From positions 62,001 to 126,000 of the forward strand of contig NZ_FQVK01000004.1 of NCBI RefSeq assembly GCF_900129345.1: 64,000 nucleotides of DNA, written 5' to 3'. Shown here one piece after another: positions 1 to 8,368 of the stretch. The position numbers and the translations under genes were made by a program. Under the pieces are notes generated by a model. The model was not told where the DNA came from and did not search any database. It worked only from the letters and a program-made list of their open reading frames with translations. The number at the start of each line of letters is the position of its first letter. Position 1 is the stretch's first letter. This DNA comes from Ruegeria intermedia. GTDB lineage: Bacteria; Pseudomonadota; Alphaproteobacteria; Rhodobacterales; Rhodobacteraceae.

Positions 1-122
1 GCGGCAAATCGGGGCGGAACTGGCACCTTGCCCCTTGCCCTTCGGCGGCTGGGCAAATAGAAGGCGTCAAATTTGCCCGGCGCGCCGCTTTGCGCGCCCC
101 GAATCCTATGGGGACTACCAGA

Positions 123-1454
123 ATGCAGGTTACCGAGACGCTGAACGAAGGTCTGAAACGCGGCTACAACATCGTTGTCACCGCCGCCGAGCTGGACGAG
201 AAGGTCAACGAAAAGCTGGCCGAAGCCCAGCCGGAAATCGAGATGAAAGGTTTCCGCAAAGGCAAGGTGCCGATGGCGCTGCTGAAAAAGCAGTTCGGCC
301 AGCGTCTGCTTGGCGAGGCCATGCAGGAAACCATCGACGGCGCCATGAACAAGCATTTCGAAGAGAGCGGCGACCGTCCTGCCCTGCAGCCCCAGGTCAA
401 GATGACCAACGAGGACTGGAAAGAGGGCGACGACGTCCATGTCGAAATGACCTATGAGGCGCTGCCGGAGGTTCCCGAGGTCGATCTGAAGTCGATCAAG
501 CTGGAAAAGCTGGTGGTCAAGGCCGATGACGCCGCCGTGGACGAGGCGCTGAAGAACCTGGCCGAGACCGCGCAGGACTTCAAAGCCCGCCGCAAGGGTT
601 CGAAGGCGAAAGAGGGCGATCAGGTTGTCATCGATTTTGTCGGCAAGATCGATGGTGAGCCTTTCGAAGGCGGTTCGGCCGAAGACTATCCGCTGGTTCT
701 GGGGTCGAACAGCTTCATCCCCGGGTTCGAGGATCAGCTGGTCGGTGTGAAGGCCGAAGAGGTCAAGGACGTGACCGTGTCCTTCCCCGAGGAATACGGT
801 GCCGAGCATCTGGCCGGCAAGGAGGCCGTGTTCACCTGCACCGTGAAAGAGGTGAAAGAGCCGGTTGCCGCCGAGATCAACGACGAACTGGCCCAGAAAT
901 TCGGTGCCGAGGATCTGGACGCGCTGAAAAAGCAGATCGCCGAGCGGCTGGAGGCCGAATATGCCGGTGCCTCGCGTGCCGTGATGAAGCGCGCCCTGCT
1001 GGACGAGCTGGACAAGATGGTGTCGTTCGAACTGCCGCCGTCGCTGGTCGAGGCCGAGGCCAAGCAGATCGCCCATCAGCTGTGGCACGAAGAAAATCCC
1101 GACGTCCAGGGCCATGACCACGACGAGATCGAGCCCACCGAGGAGCACACCAAGCTGGCCGAGCGCCGCGTGCGCCTGGGCCTGCTGCTGGCCGAGCTGG
1201 GCCAGAAGGCCGAGGTGGAAGTCACCGACGCCGAGATGACCCAGGCGATCATGAACCAGGCCCGCCAGTACCCGGGTCAGGAGCGCCAGTTCTTCGAATT
1301 CGTTCAGCAGAATGCACAGATGCAGCAGCAGCTGCGCGCGCCGATCTTCGAAGACAAGGTCGTCGACTATGTGGTCGAACTGGCCGATGTGACCGAGAAG
1401 GAAGTCAGCAAGGACGACCTGCAGAAAGCCGTCGAAGCGCTGGAAGAGGAATAA
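123..1454 (+). CDS. tig: Trigger factor, ribosome-associated chaperone
   Basis: Trigger factor binds the ribosomal exit tunnel near L23 and shields nascent chains; it also has peptidyl-prolyl isomerase activity. The 443-residue product has the usual family length. The ribosome-docking signature GFRKGKVP is at residues 43-50. A FKBP-type isomerase domain follows at about 155-245 ([15 protein letters not shown]), then the helical C-terminal chaperone domain and an acidic tail. The ATG at 123 gives the family N-terminus MQVTETL; an in-frame upstream ATG would only add unconserved residues. A strong terminator follows directly, so it looks monocistronic. It converges with luxI. Confidence 0.96.
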   Translation: MQVTETLNEGLKRGYNIVVTAAELDEKVNEKLAEAQPEIEMKGFRKGKVPMALLKKQFGQRLLGEAMQETIDGAMNKHFEESGDRPALQPQVKMTNEDWKEGDDVHVEMTYEALPEVPEVDLKSIKLEKLVVKADDAAVDEALKNLAETAQDFKARRKGSKAKEGDQVVIDFVGKIDGEPFEGGSAEDYPLVLGSNSFIPGFEDQLVGVKAEEVKDVTVSFPEEYGAEHLAGKEAVFTCTVKEVKEPVAAEINDELAQKFGAEDLDALKKQIAERLEAEYAGASRAVMKRALLDELDKMVSFELPPSLVEAEAKQIAHQLWHEENPDVQGHDHDEIEPTEEHTKLAERRVRLGLLLAELGQKAEVEVTDAEMTQAIMNQARQYPGQERQFFEFVQQNAQMQQQLRAPIFEDKVVDYVVELADVTEKEVSKDDLQKAVEALEEE

Positions 1455-1490
1455 CCTCTGTCAGCCGGAAGCCGGCTGACCGGAATGTTC

Positions 1491-1521
1491 AAAGGCCCCC
1501 GCGCAGGGGGCCTTTTCTTTT
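1491..1521 (+). terminator. Rho-independent terminator of tig
   Basis: Perfect 10-bp stem (AAAGGCCCCC with GGGGGCCTTT, 5-nt loop) followed by a T-rich tail, 37 nt after the tig stop. Confidence 0.9.
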
Positions 1522-1548
1522 GTCCGCCCCATGTCTGAGACGTCCTTC

Positions 1549-1587
1549 AAAAAAAAAGCGGAGCCGCCTGAAATGAGACGGCTCCGC
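1549..1587 (-). terminator. Rho-independent terminator of luxI
   Basis: Stem GCGGAGCCG / CGGCTCCGC, with a run of nine A on the + strand that becomes a U-run at the end of the minus-strand transcript. It lies 34 nt beyond the luxI stop, back to back with the tig terminator. Confidence 0.88.
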
Positions 1588-1620
1588 ATGGGTGGCTTTT
1601 GTTCTTATGAGGTGAGGGGG

Positions 1621-2475
1621 TCAGGCCTCATGAGCAAAAGCACGGGGGGTCTGAAGAAGGGCTGTCTTCTGTTCGGGCGTGAACTTGTCCGACAGCGCCT
1701 CGATAAGGTTCAGCACGGCCTGGCGTTCGGGTTCGGTCTTGGCCGCGGCCATCTGCTCGACGAAATAGGTTTCAAGCTCGGTCAGCGGTTTGTGGTCGCG
1801 GTTCGCCGGCGACATTTGTGCCGTTTCGATCTTGTCGAAAAGGTTGCGGGCCTGCTCGTCGCTCAGGAACACGTCATGGTCGATTCCCGCGTAGTTCCGG
1901 ATGGACGAGATCCGCTCTTCCGAGCAATCCATCAGGGCGGCCATGGCCACGACCTTGCCCATCGGTTTGGCTGTTCCGACATAGTCGTACGGCGCATTGC
2001 CCGAACGTTGCAGGACGCGGTTCATGACCGGGTCGATGACGGCCACGGCGTCCTTGACGCCGGCTTCCATCGCATATTCGAAGGAGCCGATCATGACCTC
2101 GCTGGTGACGTAGGACACTGAATTCTTGCCCCGTCCGCGGCCAAGTTTCTTGGTGTCGACACAGAAGCGTGTCGCTTCCCATACCTGGGAGCTGCGGATC
2201 GGTGGTTCACCATCCAGGATCGAGTTGAATACGTCCGCCAGCATGTGCGGGCCGGTCGTCTGCAAGAGGCGCATGCAGCCGACGACATCACCCTCGTCAC
2301 TGATGCTGACCACATGGGCGGGGTTGAGGTCGTCGAACTGGTCACGTTCCCGACCATCTTCGATGTTCACTTCCCAGCCCAGGCGATCCCCGAAAACGCG
2401 GGCGCGCAGCTTGAACATTTCGTCCAGGACGTCTTTGAATTTGTGCTGGTTGATACCATCAATTACGATGATCAT
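1621..2475 (-). CDS. luxI: LuxI-family N-acyl-homoserine lactone synthase
   Basis: It makes an acyl-homoserine lactone signal from S-adenosylmethionine and an acyl carrier. The 284-residue protein has the invariant LuxI residues Arg24, Phe28, Trp34, Asp45, Asp48, Arg69, Glu100 and Arg103 at essentially canonical spacing, so the enzyme core looks intact. It is about 70 residues longer than typical LuxI (about 200-220). The extra C-terminal part, from roughly residue 210, is charged and helical and resembles nothing I recognise. The start has a strong AGGGGG ribosome-binding site. It lies 97 nt downstream of the damaged luxR on the same strand. I could not find a convincing lux box in that gap. 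The signal produced cannot be predicted from sequence. Confidence 0.93.
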   Translation of the reverse strand: MIIVIDGINQHKFKDVLDEMFKLRARVFGDRLGWEVNIEDGRERDQFDDLNPAHVVSISDEGDVVGCMRLLQTTGPHMLADVFNSILDGEPPIRSSQVWEATRFCVDTKKLGRGRGKNSVSYVTSEVMIGSFEYAMEAGVKDAVAVIDPVMNRVLQRSGNAPYDYVGTAKPMGKVVAMAALMDCSEERISSIRNYAGIDHDVFLSDEQARNLFDKIETAQMSPANRDHKPLTELETYFVEQMAAAKTEPERQAVLNLIEALSDKFTPEQKTALLQTPRAFAHEA

Positions 2476-2572
2476 TCCATCCCCCTACAGTCTGGTTACC
2501 GTAAGGTTGAGATTAACCAACTTCGGAAACGTGACTATTGGGGATTTCCCGTAATTTTCTGCCTTAATTCGG

Positions 2573-3282
2573 TTAACCGGGATAGATCAAGCCCAGTCCG
2601 ATGGCGCGTCCGATCGCCTGCGCGGTGGTCAAAGCGCCAAGCTTCTCGCGCCCGGACCGCAAATGGACTTCGACCGTGCGATGGGAAATGCACAGAATAT
2701 CTCCGATATCCTGCTGTGACTTGCCCTCGGCAACCCACTGCAGAATCTCTTTTTCGCGCGACGACAGTGTCGGCAGGTACAAGGCCTTGGCCAGAACCCC
2801 GGATTGCATCACCGTGTCATGCGCCTGAACCGCCGCCATCTGCAGATCGCCCATGACGTGGCGCTTGAGCTTTTTCCATTCCGAATCCGAGCAGTCCATG
2901 GTGACGCTCAGCAGCCCACACTCGCCGTAAGGACCGCGGACGGGGACGGTCAGGCCCCGGTCGGTGATTCCAAAATCATGTGCATCGCGGAAGACCGCAT
3001 TGAACTTGTCATCGTGGTTGAAACGGCTCCAATCGACCGGCGCGATGCTTAGGGCCGACTGGTACAGAGTGGGATCAAGGTGGTGATAACCCTGCGTCCC
3101 ATAATGTATCTTCCATTCTTCCGGATAGTTGGCATAGCCTTGAACGTCACCCTTCACGGGGTGCGTGGTCGCATAGGACGCATAGTCGAAGCCGAGTTCG
3201 TTACAGACGGAATCAATGAATCAATAATGTCGTAGGCCGACCGTTCCCCATGGTCAATCGCGGCCAAGTCGATGAGCTTCAC
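2573..3282 (-). pseudogene. luxR: LuxR-family quorum-sensing regulator, frameshifted by an 8-bp tandem duplication
   Basis: Two minus-strand reading frames together encode one LuxR. The natural start is the GTG at 3282-3280, preceded by AAAGG. That frame is read for 42 codons, then stops. The rest, from codon 40 on, is in another frame. The break coincides with two exact tandem copies of GAATCAAT (3210-3225, + strand). Removing one copy joins the frames into a 233-residue protein, the usual LuxR length. The restored protein has the ligand-pocket residues Trp54, Tyr58, Asp67 and Trp82 with TraR spacing, and a GerE-type helix-turn-helix at about 170-225 (LSSREKEIL, SHRTVEVHL). As it stands, a 194-residue product could start only at the internal GTG at 3157, without the first 39 residues. 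It precedes luxI, so it is probably the cognate receptor. Whether it is dead, phase-variable or partly translated is unknown. Confidence 0.88.
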
Positions 3283-3512
3283 CAGTTCAACCTTTGTCCC
3301 GTTGGCATTTTCCCCCGAAATGCCGGTTCTGTCCTTTGCTGTATCGACGTTGCGTCAAGTGTTGAGCAAGACGCAAGCTTTTTGTGCATATCATATTGTT
3401 GTTTTGGGCGCCATTGCCAACGGCCGCGGCGAATTTTTTTGAGACCGTCGAGCGCGATCACCGCATCGCGGATCGTCATGCTCCGATCTTGCGCCGCAGT
3501 GCGGCGGCCCTA

Positions 3513-3998
3513 TCATTCGGTCTGCAGCCCTGTTTCCACCAACATGCCGCGTGCCTTGGCCTCGGGGTAGTAGCCCTTGGCATAAAGATATATGGCCCGA
3601 TCGATGTCGCCGTCCGACAGCATCCAAGCGCCACGGAGGTATTTTCCGGCAAACTCGAGATTGGTGTCGGCATCCAGCAGCCCCTCGGGTTTGCCCTTGT
3701 AACCCATTGATCTTGCAGTCGCAGGAAGGATCTGCAGCAGGCCGTAATACGGTCGGTTCACGGCCCACGGGCGGTGGGTGCTCTCGCGGATGGCCAATTT
3801 GTGCACCAATTCCCGAGGCAGACCGTAGTGGTCGGCCCATTTGTTGATCGAGGCCCGCAATTGGGGTGTTTCGTTCGGGTAGAGCGGCGGGTCGAATGTG
3901 GTGGTCTGCGATACCACCTCCGGGCGCGAGGTGCCGCACGCAGCCAAAGGCGCGGCCAGGAACAATTTCAGAATACCGCGGCGATATTTGTCGGGCAT
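3513..3998 (-). CDS. Lipoprotein lytic transglycosylase (SLT domain)
   Basis: Predicted outer-membrane-anchored murein lytic transglycosylase of 161 residues, which cleaves the MurNAc-GlcNAc bond of peptidoglycan. A lipoprotein signal peptide ends in the lipobox LAAC, with the lipidated Cys at 21. The SLT domain spans about 45-150, with the catalytic Glu in the ES motif at residue 72 followed by YYGLLQILPATARSMGY. It is short: essentially one SLT domain without accessory modules, in the EmtA/MltE size class, but I would not assign a specific symbol. It lies upstream of luxR on the same strand, separated by about 230 nt, and is probably transcribed independently. Confidence 0.87.
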   Translation of the reverse strand: MPDKYRRGILKLFLAAPLAACGTSRPEVVSQTTTFDPPLYPNETPQLRASINKWADHYGLPRELVHKLAIRESTHRPWAVNRPYYGLLQILPATARSMGYKGKPEGLLDADTNLEFAGKYLRGAWMLSDGDIDRAIYLYAKGYYPEAKARGMLVETGLQTE

Positions 3999-4099
3999 CG
4001 GGCTCTCCTGTCATTTCGCGACCATGATAAGATTGCAACACTACGCTGCAAGCATAGGGCCAGGCGTCGGCTGAATGCTGCCCGATCGGCCAGCAAATG

Positions 4100-4127
4100 A
4101 AAAAGGCCGCGCGTCCGCGCGGCCTTT
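4100..4127 (-). terminator. Terminator of the rpsF-rpsR-rplI operon
   Basis: A 12-bp stem (AAAGGCCGCGCG with its complement) and an A-run at 4100-4104 that gives a U-tract on the minus strand, just after the rplI stop. Confidence 0.87.
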
Positions 4128-4151
4128 CCCGAAAACGCGTTCGTCGAGAAC

Positions 4152-4769
4152 TCAGGCCTTGGCTTCGTCGCCTTCGGCCGGGGCCTCGGCGGCCAGGTCG
4201 TCGTCCTCGGACGCGGCCGAGCCGATGTCGTCGAACAGTTCGGCAATCTCGAAATCGGCAGCTGCCTCTTCCTCGGCTGCCAGTTCCTGGATCGATTTGC
4301 CCGAGGCCTGCAGTTCGGCTTCTTCTTCCGAACGGGCGACGTTCAGCTTGATCTCGACCTCGACCTCGGGGTGCAGGCGCACTGCAACGGTGTGCAGGCC
4401 CAGTTCCTTGATCGGGGCAACCAGCGCGACCTGCTTCTTGTCGACGCTGAAACCGGCAGCGGTTGCGGCTTCGGCCGCGTCACGCGGGGTGACCGAGCCG
4501 TACAGCGCGCCCGCATCCGATGCCGAGCGAATCACGATGAACTGCTGACCGTCCAGCTTTTCGGCCAGAGCCTCGGCTTCTTTCTTGGTTTCCAGGTTGC
4601 GTGCTTCCAGCTGCGCTTTCTGGGCTTCGAACGACGCGATGTTGGCTTCCGATGCGCTCAGGGCCTTGCCCTGGGGCAGCAGGTAGTTGCGCGCGTAGCC
4701 GGGCTTGACATCGACGACATCGCCCATCTGACCCAGTTTCGCGACGCGTTCCAGAAGGATAACTTGCAT
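4152..4769 (-). CDS. rplI: 50S ribosomal protein L9
   Basis: L9 binds 23S rRNA and projects from the L1 side of the large subunit. The N-terminal domain is textbook: [19 protein letters not shown], then the [13 protein letters not shown] motif, the long connecting helix and the C-terminal RNA-binding domain to about residue 150. The 205-residue product carries about 50 extra residues at the C-terminus, rich in Glu, Asp and Ala, beyond the usual 148-150. It is the last gene of the rpsF-rpsR-rplI operon and is followed by a strong terminator. Confidence 0.96.
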   Translation of the reverse strand: MQVILLERVAKLGQMGDVVDVKPGYARNYLLPQGKALSASEANIASFEAQKAQLEARNLETKKEAEALAEKLDGQQFIVIRSASDAGALYGSVTPRDAAEAATAAGFSVDKKQVALVAPIKELGLHTVAVRLHPEVEVEIKLNVARSEEEAELQASGKSIQELAAEEEAAADFEIAELFDDIGSAASEDDDLAAEAPAEGDEAKA

Positions 4770-4781
4770 GTCAGTCTCTCC

Positions 4782-5009
4782 TTACTTCACGGCGTAGGGC
4801 AGCAGGGCGAGGAAGCGGGCGCGCTTGATGGCGCGGGCCAGTTCACGCTGCTTCTTGGCCGAAACGGCGGTGATGCGCGACGGAACGATCTTGCCGCGCT
4901 CGGAAATGTAGCGCTGCAGCAGACGGGTGTCCTTGTAGTCGATCTTGGGCGCGTTGTCGCCCGAGAACGGGCAGACCTTGCGGCGGCGGAAAAACGGTTT
5001 TGCGGCCAT
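4782..5009 (-). CDS. rpsR: 30S ribosomal protein S18
   Basis: S18 forms a heterodimer with S6 on the platform of the small subunit. The 75-residue product has the family pattern [29 protein letters not shown] and [10 protein letters not shown]. The ATG at 5009 gives the standard N-terminus MAAKPFF; the longer open frame upstream is not conserved. It lies 28 nt after rpsF and 12 nt before rplI, in the conserved bacterial order. Confidence 0.97.
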   Translation of the reverse strand: MAAKPFFRRRKVCPFSGDNAPKIDYKDTRLLQRYISERGKIVPSRITAVSAKKQRELARAIKRARFLALLPYAVK

Positions 5010-5037
5010 GGTTTGGTGTCCTTTCCTCAGGCGTTGA

Positions 5038-5391
5038 TCAACGGCGCTCGCGGCGGCCTTCGCGCTCGTCGCGCTTCTGCATCTGAACCGACGGGCCTTC
5101 TTCGTGTTCATCGACCTTGATGGTCAGAACGCGCATCACGTCGTCATGCAGGCGCATCAGGCGCTCCATTTCCTGAACGGCGCCGGCGGGGGCGTCGGTT
5201 TTCAGAAAGGCATAGTGGCCCTTGCGGTTCTTGTTGATCTTGTAGGCCATCGTCTTGACGCCCCAGTACTCGCTGTCGACGAGCTTGCCGCCGTTGTCGG
5301 CCAGTACAGTGCCAAAGTGTTCGATCAGGCCCTCGGCCTGCGCGTTGGACAGGTCCTGACGCGCGATCATTACATGCTCATACAGTGGCAT
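5038..5391 (-). CDS. rpsF: 30S ribosomal protein S6
   Basis: S6 partners S18 in the 30S platform. The 117-residue product starts [13 protein letters not shown] and includes the conserved [18 protein letters not shown] core; the tail is charged and Arg-rich. The open frame runs 22 codons further upstream, but the family N-terminus fixes the start at 5391. It is the first gene of the three-gene ribosomal operon, with a candidate promoter about 107 nt upstream. Confidence 0.96.
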   Translation of the reverse strand: MPLYEHVMIARQDLSNAQAEGLIEHFGTVLADNGGKLVDSEYWGVKTMAYKINKNRKGHYAFLKTDAPAGAVQEMERLMRLHDDVMRVLTIKVDEHEEGPSVQMQKRDEREGRRERR

Positions 5392-5497
5392 GTTCACTCC
5401 TGTTTGTATCAAGGCGCATTTCATAGGCGGGGTCAGAACCCTCCGCGACCCTGCCACGAGAGGCTGCGCGATTCATGCGATTTGCGAAGGATGGCCC

Positions 5498-5525
5498 CGT
5501 ATACACGTTTCTGGCACGGGGGCAA
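5498..5525 (-). promoter_or_regulatory. Candidate sigma70 promoter for rpsF operon
   Basis: On the minus strand TTGCCC and TATACG are separated by 16 nt, upstream of rpsF. Position and match are reasonable, but there is no experimental support. Confidence 0.45.
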
Positions 5526-5673
5526 GACCTGTCCGGGCTTGCGGTCGGGGTCGTGGTTTTTCCACCCGATTGACACCCCGCCGCCCAATTCCTGACGTTT
5601 TTCGAGCCGACCCTTCCGACAAATCCGGCACCCATCGGGGCCACAGAATTCGGACATGGACAGGGTAAAGAAG

Positions 5674-6192
5674 ATGGCGGTCACGAACACCAACACGTTC
5701 CAGCAGGCACAGACCGGCAAGGCCTATGACAAATCGGTTCCGGTGCTGATTACCTTCGCCCCCAACTGGAAGGCGCGGCTGGTGCTGTTTCGCGTGGTCG
5801 GCGCAGCGCTGATCATTGCGGCATTCTCGATGTGGCTGATGCCGGGGTCGATTGCCGGCGCAGAGGTCTGGGGGTTCAAGCTGATCGTTTCGATGCTGTT
5901 CCTTCTTTTGGGTGTCAGCCTGCTGACGATCGAGGTGCTGGACCCGCGTCCCGACGCCTATTTCGATCCGATCCGCCGCGAGGTGCGGGTGTTGCAGAAA
6001 AATGAAAACGGTCGCCCGCAAACCGTTCTGCGCCGGTCCTACGAAAGTCTGGGCGGTGCCCGCTTTGTCGACGATCAGGTCGAACTGTTCGAAGTGGATG
6101 GCAGCCTGTTGATGAAGCTGCCCCTGCAATCGGCGGATGTCAGCCGGGCGCTCAAGGGGCAACTCAGCGGAAACGTAACGATTTTCGCCTGA
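5674..6192 (+). CDS. Small inner-membrane protein of unknown function
   Basis: A 172-residue protein with two predicted membrane helices at about 38-58 and 68-88, joined by a short loop, then a soluble basic-to-mixed C-terminal domain of about 80 residues. I do not recognise a family with a known function; the layout suggests the C-terminal domain faces the cytoplasm. The chosen ATG at 5674 has AGGG 8 nt upstream; an ATG six codons earlier (5656) is possible. It diverges from rpsF and is followed by a hairpin that looks like a terminator, so it is probably a single-gene unit. Confidence 0.75.
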   Translation: MAVTNTNTFQQAQTGKAYDKSVPVLITFAPNWKARLVLFRVVGAALIIAAFSMWLMPGSIAGAEVWGFKLIVSMLFLLLGVSLLTIEVLDPRPDAYFDPIRREVRVLQKNENGRPQTVLRRSYESLGGARFVDDQVELFEVDGSLLMKLPLQSADVSRALKGQLSGNVTIFA

Positions 6193-6242
6193 AATTCCGT
6201 CTGTTCAAAAAAGAACAGAACTTGTGAGATTTAAATGGATTG

Positions 6243-6270
6243 TGTGCCGCCCTTGGGCGGCACATTTTCT
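6243..6270 (+). terminator. Terminator after the small membrane-protein gene
   Basis: A 10-bp stem (TGTGCCGCCC / GGGCGGCACA) with a very short loop, followed by TTTTCT, 50 nt after the stop at 6192. Confidence 0.65.
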
Positions 6271-6320
6271 GTGGCAAGCAACCCACTGGGTTTGCGGTCA
6301 CATCATTTTCGGAGATCGAC

Positions 6321-6893
6321 ATGAAAACCACCCTTCTTGCAGCCGCGCTTGCCACCACTGCCACCGCTGCCTTCGCCGCGCCCGAGAAATACGTTCTGGA
6401 CCCAAGCCACAGCCAGGTGATCTTCAGCTACAACCACCTGGGCTTTTCGACCACCACCGGCATGTTCTCGGGTTTTGAGGGCGAGATCATGTTCGACCAG
6501 GAAAACCCCGCCGCGTCCAGCGTGACGGTGTCGATGCCGGTCATGTCGATGATCACCGGCTGGAAGCCGCGCGAAGATCACTTCATGTCCGAAGACTTCT
6601 TTGCAGCAACCGAGGACGAGATGGTGACGTTCACCTCGACCGGCATCGAGGTGACCGGCGAGACCACCGCCAAGATCACCGGCGACCTGACTCTGAACGG
6701 CGTGACCAAGCCGGTCGTTCTGGATGCCAAGCTGAACCAGGTGGGCGAGCACCCGATGGCCGGCAAGCCCTGGGCAGGCTTTGACGCGACCACGACACTG
6801 GTGCGCAGCGATTTCGGGCTGGGCAAGTTCGCGCCATTTGTCAGCGACGAGGTTGCCATCCGGATCTCGATCGAGGCGCAGAAGGCCGACTGA
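6321..6893 (+). CDS. YceI-family periplasmic lipid-binding protein
   Basis: YceI proteins are eight-stranded antiparallel beta barrels that bind isoprenoid-type lipids. The 190-residue precursor has a clear Sec signal peptide cut after AFA (mature APEKYVLD). It carries the family patterns LDPSHSQVIFSYNHLGFST and TGDLTLNGVTKPV. The ATG at 6321 is needed for a normal signal peptide; the frame extends upstream without conservation. It faces a convergent gene for a cytochrome b561 fused to a second YceI domain. That resembles the common pairing of YceI with b561, and suggests quinone or isoprenoid handling at the membrane. Confidence 0.92.
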   Translation: MKTTLLAAALATTATAAFAAPEKYVLDPSHSQVIFSYNHLGFSTTTGMFSGFEGEIMFDQENPAASSVTVSMPVMSMITGWKPREDHFMSEDFFAATEDEMVTFTSTGIEVTGETTAKITGDLTLNGVTKPVVLDAKLNQVGEHPMAGKPWAGFDATTTLVRSDFGLGKFAPFVSDEVAIRISIEAQKAD

Positions 6894-6916
6894 TCCGATC
6901 CGGGATGTGAAAGAGA

Positions 6917-6951
6917 AAACCGCCGGCGGCCTGCGCCCCGGCGGTTTTTTT
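6917..6951 (+). terminator. Terminator of the yceI gene
   Basis: Stem ACCGCCGG / CCGGCGGT followed by seven T. It lies between the convergent yceI and b561-YceI genes and may serve both, though the T-run is on the + strand. Confidence 0.88.
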
Positions 6952-6967
6952 CATGCTTGCGGCGCGC

Positions 6968-8197
6968 TTATTCGGCGCTGCGCGTGGCCGTCAGATTGAC
7001 CGAGACGGTAACGCCGAAGGCGAGCGAATCCTCTTGCGGCAAGGTTTTGCCGATGCCGAAATCCAGCCGGTTCAGATCGACCGATCCTGCCATCCGCGCT
7101 GTGTCGCCCCGCAGGTCAAGGATGAAGGGCAGCACGATGTCGACGGACTGGCCCCGGATGGTCAGAGGGCCGCGCGCCTCGTAGCCGGTTTCGGTCTTGA
7201 CCAGATCGGCCTGGAACCGGGCGGTCGGGAATTGGGCGGCATCGAAGAAATCGGGGCCCATGGCCTGATCCGTCACGCTGCCCAGGGTCAGCGAACCGAT
7301 CGACACCGTCACGTCCACTGTCCCCGCCGGCCCCGGCGTTCCGGGGTCGTCGAAGGTGATGGCGGCCGTCCAATCGGCGAACCGGCCGGTCACCGGGTTG
7401 CCCAACTGGGTGATCGTGATCGCCAGTTCGCCGTCCTGCACCTGCCAGTCCGATTGAACCTCTGCCAATTCGGCAGAGCCGGCATCGGCCCGTGTCCCGG
7501 CGCCAAGCATGCCGGTCGCCCAGCCGCCCGCCAGTACCGCGATCCAGACAATCGCTGCCGCGGCAGCGGGCGCCGCGGAATGGGTCTGGTCGGGCGGGGT
7601 CGGCGCGTCGGACTGCCCCGGCAGCATCCGGCGCAGGGTCGAATCCCCGTCGATGACGTGGTGCTTGAGCGTGCCCGCGACGTGCAGAACCAGGGCGACC
7701 ACCAGCACCAGCATGAACAGCCAGTGCAGCGCCGCCATCAATTCGGCCAGCTGCGGAGATTTCGGTACCAGCGGCAGGTTCTGGCCGAAGGGCCACAGGA
7801 TGGGCGCAAAGCCCTCGGTCGCGGCATGGTCGATCCAGCCTGACAGCGGAACCAGCACCAGGGATCCGTACAGCAGCCAATGCACCGTCTCGGCGGCGAA
7901 GGCCTCGGGCTTGTTGTCGGCGTTCAGAAGGCCCGGCTTGGGTTGGCTGAGCGCCCAAAGGATGCGCGCCAGCGCCACGAAGAACACCGTGATCCCGACG
8001 GTCTTGTGCAGCGAAAACAGGCGGGCAGCGCGGGCGATGTCGGCCTCGGTCGTGGGGATCGCCGGGTCAGAGATCGCATGCGCGAGGTCATTGGCGATCC
8101 AGCCCAGCGGCAATGCGGTAAGGATCAGCAGGGCGGTCAGCCAGTGGAAGGTCTTGGTCACGCTGCCATAGCTGGCAGGGGTGTTGGTCAGGGGCAT
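6968..8197 (-). CDS. Cytochrome b561 fused to a YceI domain
   Basis: A 409-residue fusion. Residues 1-185 form a four-helix cytochrome b561 domain with candidate haem-ligand histidines 19, 64, 106, 158 and 172. A linker and a fifth membrane helix (about 214-232) lead to a YceI beta-barrel domain (about 245-409) that would sit in the periplasm. Cytochromes b561 of this type move electrons between quinols and periplasmic acceptors; YceI binds isoprenoid lipids. The fusion therefore suggests the lipid-binding barrel is tethered to the redox domain, but the reaction is not known. The start at 8197 gives MPLTNTPASYG and a helix beginning soon after; a longer frame upstream is unconserved. It is convergent with a free-standing yceI. 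Confidence 0.9.
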   Translation of the reverse strand: MPLTNTPASYGSVTKTFHWLTALLILTALPLGWIANDLAHAISDPAIPTTEADIARAARLFSLHKTVGITVFFVALARILWALSQPKPGLLNADNKPEAFAAETVHWLLYGSLVLVPLSGWIDHAATEGFAPILWPFGQNLPLVPKSPQLAELMAALHWLFMLVLVVALVLHVAGTLKHHVIDGDSTLRRMLPGQSDAPTPPDQTHSAAPAAAAAIVWIAVLAGGWATGMLGAGTRADAGSAELAEVQSDWQVQDGELAITITQLGNPVTGRFADWTAAITFDDPGTPGPAGTVDVTVSIGSLTLGSVTDQAMGPDFFDAAQFPTARFQADLVKTETGYEARGPLTIRGQSVDIVLPFILDLRGDTARMAGSVDLNRLDFGIGKTLPQEDSLAFGVTVSVNLTATRSAE

Positions 8198-8368
8198 GGG
8201 TGGTACGCTCCGGATTTGGCTTTTGCGCCAAGGTAGCGGCCCGGCGGGGCGACACAATAGCGTGCTGCGCACAGGCGGGGTGCCATAATGCAGAGTGCAG
8301 GCAATGCTTGTGCCGGACCGCCACTCGGTTTACACCCCGCGCAACCTGACGTCATCCAAGAGGTTGCA

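Noticed and set aside
2541..2550. GGGATTTCCC between luxR and luxI as a lux box
   Set aside because: Lux boxes are about 18-20 bp with a CTG-N10-CAG-like pattern; this short symmetry has no such extension.
5570..5598. TTGACA upstream of the small membrane-protein gene as a promoter
   Set aside because: The -35 hexamer is perfect, but no acceptable -10 lies 16-18 nt downstream (TGACGT only).
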